Notes: generated from the letters alone by a model not told the origin. A stretch of DNA of 6,848 nt from JADFSZ01 sp022560555 [NCBI: PVC group bacterium] (GCA_022560555.1 JADFSZ010000094.1:1-6848); one strand, 5' to 3'; positions 1-6,811 are shown, counted from the first letter of the stretch. Numbers and translations: made by a program.

Positions 1-1289
1 GAAATGTGAGCAAGGAGGACTTGCAACAGTTGGCTGAATCGTTAAATAAGAGCCTTGATGAATTGACGGCTGAAGATATTGCTTTGTTTTTAGGCGTTGA
101 AAATTTGTCCCCCGAGCAATTGGAAGCTTTTTTAGCTCATATGGGGGAGGATTACGAGGACTTAGGCCCACCGAGCGAAGCTTTACAAGAGTTGATGGGC
201 ATGGAGGAAACGATTATCGATCAACTCTCTGATTTGAGCGTTGAAGATCTTTTGACTTTGGACAGTCTCTTAGACGCGGAAATTAATGAATTATTAGGGA
301 CAGATTTATCAGCTGAAGCTATTGATATTATACTGGATACAATTGACGAGAGGACTCAAAACGCTTTGGAGGATTACCTTGATCTTCAAGCCATTCGGGA
401 TGACTTGGCGATGTTGCTTAGTGACATCTCTTTTAGTGATTTTGAAGCGGAATTGGCCATGCGAGAAGATTTTATGACGGGAAAAACATTGAGAGATCGC
501 TTTGGACGATTTGTGCGTAGTGAACAGTATGTTCTCAATAATTCTGATATTAATCAAATACAGATTGTTTCCGTGACGGCTCGTTTGGGTAGTTCTGGAA
601 AAGATGCGGGTGTTACAGCAACGTCTGTGAAGTTTAATTTTGATGATTTATCCGGAGTGTCCAATATTCGCACCGGTCTTCCGTGGAAAGATATATTGGG
701 CGTTGGACAACTAGGTCAGCGTATGCTAGTTACAAACGGTATTGAGTATTCAGATTTTGGGGATCCAGGGGCTGTGGCTCTATCGTCCGTCAAATTAGAA
801 ATGTTTAATCCTTTAGGAGATAATATCGCTATAAAGGACGTGTATCAGGGAGTAACAAATCCGGGAACTTTTGTTCAAGAAATTGATATGGGTAGCTCTT
901 CTCAAAAGGTGAATGGAGTACAAATTGATTCGCCGAGTAATCGGGAGTTTAAGGCGCAAAAGACGGCGGATCAAAACGGTTGGTTATGGTGGATGGGGTA
1001 CGATACCGGCGGTGGCGGATTTTCACCTTTAGATTCTGGTGATAAATACATTCAATTCCAGTTTTATTGGATTAATGATCAAGGAGATATTCAGGATGTC
1101 CAAACTGTTTTTGATGGTATTAACCCGGCCATTATGTCCGGAGATGGACCGATTCAAAATATTCAGGATATTTTGAATCCGGAATCAGGATTCAATCTGC
1201 AATTCCGTGTTACCAGTACGGAATTTCCGAACAATGAACACATTGATGCTGTTTTTGATCCGGCGCTCATAACACCCTATGTTAAATAA
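1..1289 (+). CDS. C-terminal part of a large acidic, probably secreted or surface protein (5' partial)
   Basis: The reading frame is open to the left edge: the codon before the GTG at 6 is AAT, and no ribosome binding site precedes that GTG. I therefore read this as the end of a longer protein, not a gene starting at 6. Numbering from the GTG, residues 1-155 are strongly acidic and predicted helical, with recurring helix starts of the form S/T-x-E-D/Q/A-L/I (SKEDL at 2, TAEDI at 21, SPEQL at 35, SVEDL at 78, SAEAI at 102). A junction at about 157-177 (TGKTLRDRFGRFVRSEQYVL) leads to a beta-rich, Gly/Asn/Asp-rich region up to the stop at 1287-1289. It includes an aromatic patch (WLWWMGY) near 325. 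No cysteine occurs in the visible part, which suits an exported protein. I do not recognise the family with confidence; it vaguely recalls very large FecR-type envelope proteins of Omnitrophota-like genomes. The true start and any signal peptide lie outside the window. Confidence 0.8.
   Translation, partial: NVSKEDLQQLAESLNKSLDELTAEDIALFLGVENLSPEQLEAFLAHMGEDYEDLGPPSEALQELMGMEETIIDQLSDLSVEDLLTLDSLLDAEINELLGTDLSAEAIDIILDTIDERTQNALEDYLDLQAIRDDLAMLLSDISFSDFEAELAMREDFMTGKTLRDRFGRFVRSEQYVLNNSDINQIQIVSVTARLGSSGKDAGVTATSVKFNFDDLSGVSNIRTGLPWKDILGVGQLGQRMLVTNGIEYSDFGDPGAVALSSVKLEMFNPLGDNIAIKDVYQGVTNPGTFVQEIDMGSSSQKVNGVQIDSPSNREFKAQKTADQNGWLWWMGYDTGGGGFSPLDSGDKYIQFQFYWINDQGDIQDVQTVFDGINPAIMSGDGPIQNIQDILNPESGFNLQFRVTSTEFPNNEHIDAVFDPALITPYVK
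1151..1179 (+). repeat. Perfect inverted repeat (12-bp arms, 5-nt loop) inside the first gene
   Basis: GATTCAAAATAT at 1151-1162 is exactly complementary to ATATTTTGAATC at 1168-1179, with the loop TCAGG between. It lies about 110 nt before the stop codon of the first gene and encodes part of the peptide GPIQNIQDILNP. No T-tract follows, so it does not look like an intrinsic terminator. A transcript-level hairpin is possible (an mRNA stability or processing site), but codon-level chance cannot be excluded. Confidence 0.6.
1173..1195 (+). repeat. Second, overlapping inverted repeat (8-bp arms, 7-nt loop)
   Basis: TTGAATCC at 1173-1180 is complementary to GGATTCAA at 1188-1195, with a 7-nt spacer. 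Its left arm shares bases 1173-1179 with the right arm of the hairpin at 1151-1179, so the two stems would be mutually exclusive in RNA. It is entirely within the coding sequence. No regulatory role is shown. Confidence 0.45.
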
Positions 1290-1341
1290 TATATGTTGTT
1301 TACGTTGACACCAAAGCTTACTTCAAACCGAGTGACCGTGT

Positions 1342-1369
1342 TTTACTCTCCTTTTTGATTGGGTATAAT
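1342..1369 (+). promoter_or_regulatory. Putative sigma-70-type promoter for the kinase operon
   Basis: A perfect TATAAT box lies at 1364-1369. A TTTACT at 1342-1347 matches TTGACA at four of six positions, with 16-nt spacing. Transcription would start near 1376, about 29 nt before the kinase ATG. The gap of 115 nt before 1405 is the only sizeable one in the window, which suits a promoter here. An intact TTGACA at 1305-1310 has no -10 box at the correct distance and was not used. Confidence 0.5.
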
Positions 1370-1380
1370 ACCCTTCAATC
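1357..1380. promoter_or_regulatory. Inverted repeat overlapping the -10 box, candidate operator
   Basis: GATTGGGTA at 1357-1365 pairs with TACCC at 1369-1373 and, after a TTC interruption, with AATC at 1377-1380. The nearly continuous 9-bp dyad is centred on TAA at 1366-1368. It covers the TATAAT box and the predicted transcription start, so a protein bound there would block RNA polymerase. No T-run follows on the + strand and an A-run follows on the - strand, so an operator is more likely than a terminator. The identity of any regulator is unknown. Confidence 0.4.
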
Positions 1381-1404
1381 CGCAATTCATGATATATATA
1401 GAAT

Positions 1405-2835
1405 ATGAATGACATTGTTGACTTTCTAAAAACAGTCCCCGCCTTCAAAGATCTAAACGAGATCAGTTTATCTCTTATCAATCTCAGGCTTGAAAGCGTT
1501 TCTTATAAAAAAAATGATTATATTATTCGATGCGGAGATGAAGCCGATGCTCTTTATTTGATGGATGACGGCTCTGCCGGTGTCCGGATCACCGTTGAGG
1601 GAAAAACAAAAGAAGTTTCGGTTTTAGAAAAGGGGGAAGTTTTCGGAGAAATGGCTCTATTGACAAATGAGCCGCGGTTTGCCGATGTCGTTGCGACAAC
1701 GGACGTTCACCTCTACCGTCTCACCAAAAAAGATTTTATAGATATTTGCACTAAATTTCCAAGCATTTCCAATTTCTTAACCCATCTTTTGGCTGATCGT
1801 CTCGGAGCTAAATCGGATGTCATGCTGAATAAAACTATCGGCAAATATCAAATCCTTCAGAAAATCGGTCAAGGAGGTATGGGGGTCATATTTAAAGGAG
1901 TTCATAAAGAGCTTAATCGCTTTGTGGCCATGAAAATGCTTCCGCATCCGTTTGTTTTTGATAAAGGTTATCTGAAAGGATTTAAAAGAGAAGCACTCAT
2001 AATATCAAAACTGAACCACCCTCATATCGTCCAAGTGTATGACACGGATTATGCCTACAACACGTATTTTATTATGATGGAATTGATCGAAGGGAATTCC
2101 CTTCGTGAAGTTTTAAGAGATCAAAGACGCATGAGTCCGATTATGACCGAAAAAATTGCCAGACAGCTCTGTGAAGCCCTTATTTATGCCCATCAAGCAG
2201 GTATCGTTCATCGGGATATTAAGCCGGAAAATATTATGATTGATGCTAAAGGACATATCAAATTGATGGATTTCGGGATTGCCCGCTCCTCTTACACGGC
2301 TGATACCAAAGATTGTATGGGCACCCCTGAATATATGTGTCCGGAAATTATCCGCGGAATCAATTCAGGACCAAAGGGGGATTATTATTCCTTGGGGGTT
2401 ACCTTGTATGAATTGCTAACCGGCCGTCCGCCGTATCAAGGAGACAATGTGATCTCTTTGACTATTCAGCAGCTAACGGAAGATCTTAAGGCTCCCGCGG
2501 ACATTGTTGCTGATGTTCCGATGCAATTGAATAACTTTATCATGAAGTGCCTTAAAACGGAGCCGAAAGAACGTTTGGATCGACTGGAAGATTTTCTTGA
2601 TGATGTGCCCATTCTTATGCAGGATGTGAAAAAAAATGATGATAAAGATTTGACACTGATGGATACAGTTTCCATTGATCAAGAATTAATGAAACCGGAT
2701 CTGAGTCCGGACGAAAAAGCGAAGCTTAAAGAGCATTGTCACAAAGTGATACTAAAAAGACTGACTCCCTTGGAAAGTCTTCCGCCGTTCCGGGATACTA
2801 TCAAAAAAATCCGAAAACTTTTGAAGGATATCTAG
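1405..2835 (+). CDS. Cyclic-nucleotide-binding domain / Ser-Thr protein kinase fusion (PKG-like architecture)
   Basis: The 476-residue protein has an N-terminal cyclic-nucleotide-binding (CNB) domain (about 5-130) and a complete Hanks-type kinase domain (about 147-405). The CNB phosphate-binding cassette is visible: FGEMALL at 80-86, with Glu82 and Arg91 in the places that contact ribose and phosphate in CRP/PKA families. Kinase motifs are the Gly loop IGQGGMGVIFKG (154-165), Lys177 in VAMK, Glu196 of helix C, catalytic HRDIKPEN (269-276), DFG (289-291), GTPEYMCPE (306-314, Cys where Ala is usual in APE) and Asp326 of subdomain IX. It is an RD kinase, so activation-loop phosphorylation (Ser295, Ser296, Thr298, Thr301, Thr307) is plausible. 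A charged tail (406-476) follows. There is no membrane segment or PASTA repeat, so it should be cytosolic. The ATG at 1405 gives a full CNB domain but has no clear Shine-Dalgarno sequence. Substrate and ligand are unknown; the neighbouring transglutaminase/ABC genes are candidates for what it controls. Confidence 0.93.
   Translation: MNDIVDFLKTVPAFKDLNEISLSLINLRLESVSYKKNDYIIRCGDEADALYLMDDGSAGVRITVEGKTKEVSVLEKGEVFGEMALLTNEPRFADVVATTDVHLYRLTKKDFIDICTKFPSISNFLTHLLADRLGAKSDVMLNKTIGKYQILQKIGQGGMGVIFKGVHKELNRFVAMKMLPHPFVFDKGYLKGFKREALIISKLNHPHIVQVYDTDYAYNTYFIMMELIEGNSLREVLRDQRRMSPIMTEKIARQLCEALIYAHQAGIVHRDIKPENIMIDAKGHIKLMDFGIARSSYTADTKDCMGTPEYMCPEIIRGINSGPKGDYYSLGVTLYELLTGRPPYQGDNVISLTIQQLTEDLKAPADIVADVPMQLNNFIMKCLKTEPKERLDRLEDFLDDVPILMQDVKKNDDKDLTLMDTVSIDQELMKPDLSPDEKAKLKEHCHKVILKRLTPLESLPPFRDTIKKIRKLLKDI
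2088..2105. repeat. Perfect 18-bp palindrome inside the kinase gene
   Basis: CGAAGGGAATTCCCTTCG reads identically on both strands, with an EcoRI-type GAATTC at its centre. It covers codons for IEGNSLR (residues 228-234) in the kinase hinge/alpha-D region. A further GAAG at 2107-2110 can pair with the CTTC at 2101-2104. A role such as a protein-binding site is only a possibility; constraint from the amino-acid sequence may account for it. Confidence 0.5.
2824..2828 (+). promoter_or_regulatory. Ribosome binding site deciding the transglutaminase start
   Basis: AAGGA lies in the last codons of the kinase gene, 12 nt before the ATG at 2841. The spacing is long but workable. It favours the ATG at 2841 over the upstream in-frame TTG at 2736, which would overlap the kinase gene by 100 nt and has no comparable site. 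Confidence 0.45.
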
Positions 2836-2840
2836 TCCCC

Positions 2841-4352
2841 ATGTCTCTTCGGGCTCTTAACTTTCCTTTATCCGTCCCCAGAAATGTCGTGACCGTCATC
2901 ATCGGGTGTGTCTGGATTTTGATGATGGGGCATCTTGTCAAAACTGAGATTCATATTCAAAAAGACCGAACAGATAAAACATTTGTGACTAGTCCCATTA
3001 TCAGACCCTTTAATCAATGGATGGAGATATTTTATAAGGGGGAAAAATTGGGATATTCTCACACGGACTTGACGCAAATGGATAGAGAGGGAGAAACGAT
3101 GTTTTCGTTGTCCCATCGGACCCAGTTAAAAATGAAAGTTCTGGATGTGACCCAAAACATTAAGATGAGCGGATTTAGTTTTTTTGATGCGGAAGCCAGG
3201 CTGAAGAATTTTACTTTTTATGTTGATACCAAAAGCTACAAAATGGTTCTGAAGGGCGAGATGCATGACCAAGTATTGTCCGTTCATTTAAAAACAGGAC
3301 AATCAGAGCAGTCATTCGATCTGAATGTGCCGGAAAATATTATATTTTCGGAAGATATGAACTTTTTAATGACTCAGAAAAAATTTCGTCCCGGAGATCA
3401 CGGGCAATTCATTGTTTTTGATCCCATGGCGATGGGTCAATATGCATTGACCTATGACGTGTTAGAAAAAAAAGATGGTTTATTAAAGATCGAGTTTAAC
3501 TATCGCGGACTTTTAAGCTATGTGTGGCTCAATGAGCACCGGGAAATCGTTAAAGAAATCAATCCATTAGGCTGGGTCATGATTCGCTCTACACGTGAGG
3601 ATGCCTTAACAGACATGCCGGGAAATCTGGATTTAACGAATGCAACATCCATTCCTGTTACAAAAGAAATCCCCAATCCCCAAAACATTAAAAAACTTAC
3701 TCTCGGGATACAAGGAATCGACGCGGGGGTGTTACGGGATTTCCCTCCTAAAGAAATACAAAATATTGATGTCATTCAAAAACCTTCCGGAATTGAAATT
3801 ATTATTACCAAACCGGGCGAAAATGACCTTGAGATATTGAGAGAAATCGAAGAGCCTGACGAAGAAGCCATGAGCGTATATCTTAAAGGCGAAATACTGA
3901 TCCAAACCCAACACCCTTTGATCGTCTCAACCGCGCATGAGATTGTTGACACTGATTTAGATCTCTGGGGCGCGGCAAAAAAGATTAATGAATGGGTCTT
4001 TGACACACTCGAGAAAAAACCCGTCATATCCATTCCATCCGCGCTTGATGTGCTGAAATCGGGGTATGGAGATTGCAATGAACATACGGTCCTCTTTACC
4101 GCTCTCGCGCGCGCGAAAGGGATCCCGGTCATTCCGATCGTCGGACTTGTATTTTTGGATAATAAATTTTATTATCATGCTTGGCCGGCGGTCTATGTCG
4201 GTGAATGGATACAGATGGATCCGACCTTCGGACAAAATATTGCGGACACAACGCATATACCATTTTTTGCCGGGTCTCTTGAAGAGCAGGCGCGCATTGC
4301 GAGCCTTGTGGGCCGGATTCAAATTGAAGTAATAGACATTGTGAATGAGTGA
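2841..4352 (+). CDS. Membrane-anchored transglutaminase-like (papain-fold) protein
   Basis: The 503-residue protein starts at the ATG 5 nt after the kinase stop. A hydrophobic stretch at about 15-33 (VVTVIIGCVWILMMGHLV), preceded by Arg4 and Arg14, looks like an N-in signal anchor that would place the rest outside the cytoplasm. Next comes a beta-rich region beginning WMEIFYKGEKLGYSH (60-74), a 'product-of-G-x-K-x-G-Y' type opening often seen ahead of transglutaminase-like domains. The C-terminal catalytic domain (about 365-480) has the ordered triad Cys412 in GYGDCNEHT, His446 in YYHAWPAVYV and Asp460 in MDPTFGQ. The family includes proteases, peptidoglycan-linked hydrolases and cross-linking enzymes; the substrate cannot be told from sequence. 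Its 3' end overlaps the ABC ATPase start by 8 nt (ATGAGTGA), indicating translational coupling. An alternative TTG start at 2736 would add 35 hydrophilic residues ahead of the anchor and is less likely. Confidence 0.9.
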   Translation: MSLRALNFPLSVPRNVVTVIIGCVWILMMGHLVKTEIHIQKDRTDKTFVTSPIIRPFNQWMEIFYKGEKLGYSHTDLTQMDREGETMFSLSHRTQLKMKVLDVTQNIKMSGFSFFDAEARLKNFTFYVDTKSYKMVLKGEMHDQVLSVHLKTGQSEQSFDLNVPENIIFSEDMNFLMTQKKFRPGDHGQFIVFDPMAMGQYALTYDVLEKKDGLLKIEFNYRGLLSYVWLNEHREIVKEINPLGWVMIRSTREDALTDMPGNLDLTNATSIPVTKEIPNPQNIKKLTLGIQGIDAGVLRDFPPKEIQNIDVIQKPSGIEIIITKPGENDLEILREIEEPDEEAMSVYLKGEILIQTQHPLIVSTAHEIVDTDLDLWGAAKKINEWVFDTLEKKPVISIPSALDVLKSGYGDCNEHTVLFTALARAKGIPVIPIVGLVFLDNKFYYHAWPAVYVGEWIQMDPTFGQNIADTTHIPFFAGSLEEQARIASLVGRIQIEVIDIVNE

Positions 4353-5100
4353 GGCTCAGATGAAAAAACATATGATTGAAATCAGTAACATGACAAAATC
4401 TTTTGGTGAAAATACGGCTGTTGACAGACTAACTCTCAACGTGGCTCAAGGAGAATTTTTTTGTTTCCTGGGTCCTAACGGTGCCGGAAAAACGACAACG
4501 ATCAAAGTGTTAACAGGGTTATTATACCCGACCTCCGGGGAGGTCAAAATTGACGGCTTGGATATGAAAAAGGACCATGTGTCCGTTAAAAAGATCATGA
4601 GCTATATCCCGGATTTTCCGTATATTTTTGAAAAGTTAACGGGCCGTGAATTTTTAGAGTTTGTAGCACGTATGTATGATGTCCCTCCTGAATTATCCGA
4701 AGAGAGGATTCAGGAGTACTTGAAAATGTTTTCGTTGACAGACAGGGCCGATCATTTAATGGAAGACTATTCTCATGGCATGCGTCAAAAGATTGTTATC
4801 AGCGCGGCCATGATTCATGATCCCAAACTGATCATTGTCGATGAGCCCATGGTCGGGCTTGATCCCAAGGGGATCCGTCAAGTGAAAGACTTATTTAAAC
4901 AAAAGACCAAAGAAGGCGGGTGCGTTTTTATGTCCACGCATATCCTGTCTATGGCCGAAGAGCTCGCGGATCGCATAGGCATTATTCATCAGGGCCGATT
5001 GGTTGCTTTGGGTACGAGGGATGAGATTCTTGCGCGCGCCGAACACAAAAAAGACTTTGAGGAGATCTTCATGGCTCTCTCTGATGAAACGGAATCATAA
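4345..5100 (+). CDS. ABC transporter ATP-binding protein (exporter type)
   Basis: The 251-residue nucleotide-binding domain powers the adjacent permease. Visible motifs are Walker A GPNGAGKTT (43-51), signature YSHGMRQK (142-149, in place of LSGGQ), Walker B IIVDEP with Asp166 and catalytic Glu167, D-loop GLDP (171-174) and switch His199 in STHIL. The Q-loop position reads YIPDFPYIFEKLTG, with Asp90 where Gln is usual. The single short NBD with the LTGREFLEF segment fits the ABC-2/drug- or polysaccharide-exporter branch of ATPases. The ATG at 4345 overlaps the previous stop. A second in-frame ATG at 4360 has GAGG at 4351-4354 just 5 nt upstream and would give 246 residues; either may be used, and the domain is complete in both. 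The transported substrate is not known. Confidence 0.95.
   Translation: MSEAQMKKHMIEISNMTKSFGENTAVDRLTLNVAQGEFFCFLGPNGAGKTTTIKVLTGLLYPTSGEVKIDGLDMKKDHVSVKKIMSYIPDFPYIFEKLTGREFLEFVARMYDVPPELSEERIQEYLKMFSLTDRADHLMEDYSHGMRQKIVISAAMIHDPKLIIVDEPMVGLDPKGIRQVKDLFKQKTKEGGCVFMSTHILSMAEELADRIGIIHQGRLVALGTRDEILARAEHKKDFEEIFMALSDETES
4351..4354 (+). promoter_or_regulatory. Candidate ribosome binding site for an alternative ATPase start at 4360
   Basis: GAGG (part of GTGAGG at 4349-4354) stands 5 nt before the ATG at 4360, while the ATG at 4345 has only a poor GAAG-like sequence further upstream. This favours 4360 as the real or main start. The ATGAGTGA stop/start overlap instead favours reinitiation at 4345. 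Confidence 0.4.
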
Positions 5101-5108
5101 ATCACTTT

Positions 5109-5112
5109 GGAA
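5109..5112 (+). promoter_or_regulatory. Weak ribosome binding site of the permease gene
   Basis: GGAA lies 6 nt before the ATG at 5119, in the 18-nt gap between the ATPase stop and the permease start. There is no room for a separate promoter or terminator, so the two genes are very likely co-transcribed. Confidence 0.4.
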
Positions 5113-5118
5113 TAAAAT

Positions 5119-6804
5119 ATGGAATATCCCTTTTACGAAATTATTAAACTGAAATGCACTATTCTCAAAAACACAATTCTTTCCTTAAAGAAACAACCCC
5201 GTCTTAAAATCATTTTTATCAGTGTGTTTACTTTTTGTCTGGGTCTAGCCATTTACTTTTCCATGTATCGCGCCTTTAGTTTTGTGTACCAATTTCCGGG
5301 TTTTGGCGAGTTTTTACTTGACCGGCTTCTTTATTTATTTTTCTTTTCCCTTCTGTTGATGCTGATTATGAGCAGTGCCGTCACAAGTTATATGACATTG
5401 TTTCGATCAAAAATAAATGAACATCTTTTTGTCCTTCCCATACATTACAGAACGGTATGGAGTGTCCGGTTTTTTGATACTCTTGTTTATAGCTCGTGGG
5501 CATCACTGTTTTTGGTGCTGCCTCTCATTCTTTCGTATGGCCAAATTCGTCACGCAAGCGGACTATTTTATTGTATGGGGTTTTTGGTGATACTTCCCTT
5601 TCTTGTGCTGGCAGGCGGAGTGGGAACTTTAGCGGCGAGTCTGCTTGTCCGTTTAAGTCAGGCCCATCGAAACACCCTGCGTACGATATTGATCGGGACG
5701 CTTGCTATCGCCGGCATAGCTCTATTGTGTTGGACGCGGATTTGGAGACAAGAGCCCTCCGGTCATGGAACGGAGCTTGTGATCTTGAATAAAATCTTAT
5801 CTCACACGGCATTCACGCAAAATCCATTTTTGCCGAGCTATTGGTTGAGCCAAGGCCTCATTGATGTCTTAAAGGGATCCCTAAAGCAATCCATGGTTTA
5901 TTTCGGTCTCATATGTATCAATGCCGCGCTGATTTTTCAAATCAATTATCATGCGGGAGGGAATTTTTATTACCGGATCTGGGAAAACGCGAGTTTTCAT
6001 AAGAAAATGAAAAGATTCAGGAGCTCTTTTTATGCACGGCTTGAGCTCTTATTCGGGTTTGTAAACAGCCATATTCGCCAACTGATGATCAAAGATATAA
6101 AATCATTTGTCAGGGATCCGGTCCAGTGGACACAGTTTTTGATCTTTTTCGGACTACTGGGTATATATATCGCGAACTTAAAGCAAATGCCGTATCAAAT
6201 CGAAACCATGTTTTGGAAGGTTATTATCTTGTTTTTAAATCTGGCTTCAACGGCTATGGTTTTAGCGACATTGACAACCCGTTTTGTCTTTCCCCTGTAT
6301 AGTATGGAAGGGAGGCGGTTCTGGATCATCGGTATGATGCCGATAAAAAAGAGCTGGATTTTGTGGGAAAAGTTTTTTCTCTCGTTTATTAGTGTGACTC
6401 TGATAACAGAGTTTCTTATTGTTCTATCCAACATCATGCTGGATTCCCCGAAAGATATCATGCTTTTTACTTGTTATGGCGTTTTTCTTATTAGTTTGGC
6501 TTTAACGGGGCTTTCTGTCGGGATGGGTGTTCTTTTTCCTAATTTCCAGGATGAGAATCCGTCAAAGATCGTATCCGGATTCGGAGGAACCCTCGTTTTA
6601 TTATTGAGCCTCACTTATATCATTTTGATGGTGGCTTTTATGATGATGCCGGTCTATATGTATTATGTCAAAGACGCCCTGACGCACAAATTGTACGGAT
6701 TTTGGATCTTAGTTGTTGCCTTGATGTGTACACTCGTTAGTATTATAATGGGCCTTGTTCCCATGCTTCTCGGGATCAAACGTTTAGAAAAACTTGAATA
6801 TTGA
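5119..6804 (+). CDS. ABC exporter permease, about 12 membrane segments
   Basis: The 561-residue polytopic membrane protein is the natural partner of the ATPase just upstream. Hydrophobic segments lie roughly at 30-48, 68-93, 122-140, 149-177, 188-205, 256-275, 337-353, 365-386, 414-438, 446-471, 487-512 and 525-552. They form two six-helix halves separated by a polar, basic stretch (about 288-336). Conserved-looking motifs are KDIKSFVRDPVQW (325-337), before the second half, and LFPNFQDENPSKIVSGFGG (472-490), a loop I associate with the 'putative ABC exporter' (ABC_tran_2-like) permease family. There is no Walker motif, so it is purely a membrane component. At twice the length of simple ABC-2 permeases, one chain could supply both halves of the transporter; this is inferred from helix count. 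The substrate is unknown. The start at 5119 gives a short cytoplasmic amphipathic N-terminus. Confidence 0.9.
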   Translation: MEYPFYEIIKLKCTILKNTILSLKKQPRLKIIFISVFTFCLGLAIYFSMYRAFSFVYQFPGFGEFLLDRLLYLFFFSLLLMLIMSSAVTSYMTLFRSKINEHLFVLPIHYRTVWSVRFFDTLVYSSWASLFLVLPLILSYGQIRHASGLFYCMGFLVILPFLVLAGGVGTLAASLLVRLSQAHRNTLRTILIGTLAIAGIALLCWTRIWRQEPSGHGTELVILNKILSHTAFTQNPFLPSYWLSQGLIDVLKGSLKQSMVYFGLICINAALIFQINYHAGGNFYYRIWENASFHKKMKRFRSSFYARLELLFGFVNSHIRQLMIKDIKSFVRDPVQWTQFLIFFGLLGIYIANLKQMPYQIETMFWKVIILFLNLASTAMVLATLTTRFVFPLYSMEGRRFWIIGMMPIKKSWILWEKFFLSFISVTLITEFLIVLSNIMLDSPKDIMLFTCYGVFLISLALTGLSVGMGVLFPNFQDENPSKIVSGFGGTLVLLLSLTYIILMVAFMMMPVYMYYVKDALTHKLYGFWILVVALMCTLVSIIMGLVPMLLGIKRLEKLEY

Positions 6805-6811
6805 GCCGTCC

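Noticed and set aside
6-8. GTG at 6 as the true start of the first gene
   Set aside because: The frame is open to the window edge, no ribosome binding site is visible, and the protein begins in the middle of a repeat-like helical array.
1305-1310. Perfect TTGACA as a -35 box
   Set aside because: No -10-like hexamer stands 16-18 nt downstream (the region around 1328 reads CCGAGT). The TATAAT at 1364 is too far away.
1507-1514. A8 runs at 1507-1514, 2629-2636 and 3466-3473 as possible slippage/frameshift sites
   Set aside because: The main frames continue with full domains through each run. At 2636, a -1 shift into the frame of the next gene meets TGA at 2637 at once, so no kinase-transglutaminase fusion would result.
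4105-4116. TCGCGCGCGCGA palindrome, potential Z-DNA or a binding site
   Set aside because: It falls in codons for Leu-Ala-Arg-Ala, where GC-alternating codons arise easily. There is no other supporting signal.
3776-4322. Long antisense open frames opposite the transglutaminase gene
   Set aside because: They are low-complexity shadows of a gene with clear catalytic motifs. They have no ribosome binding sites and no recognisable domains.
4530-4545. GACCTCC/GGAGGTC inverted repeat with a 2-nt centre, as a terminator or hairpin
   Set aside because: It lies in the middle of the ABC ATPase coding region (TSGEVK) with no T-run after it. The loop is too tight without opening a pair.
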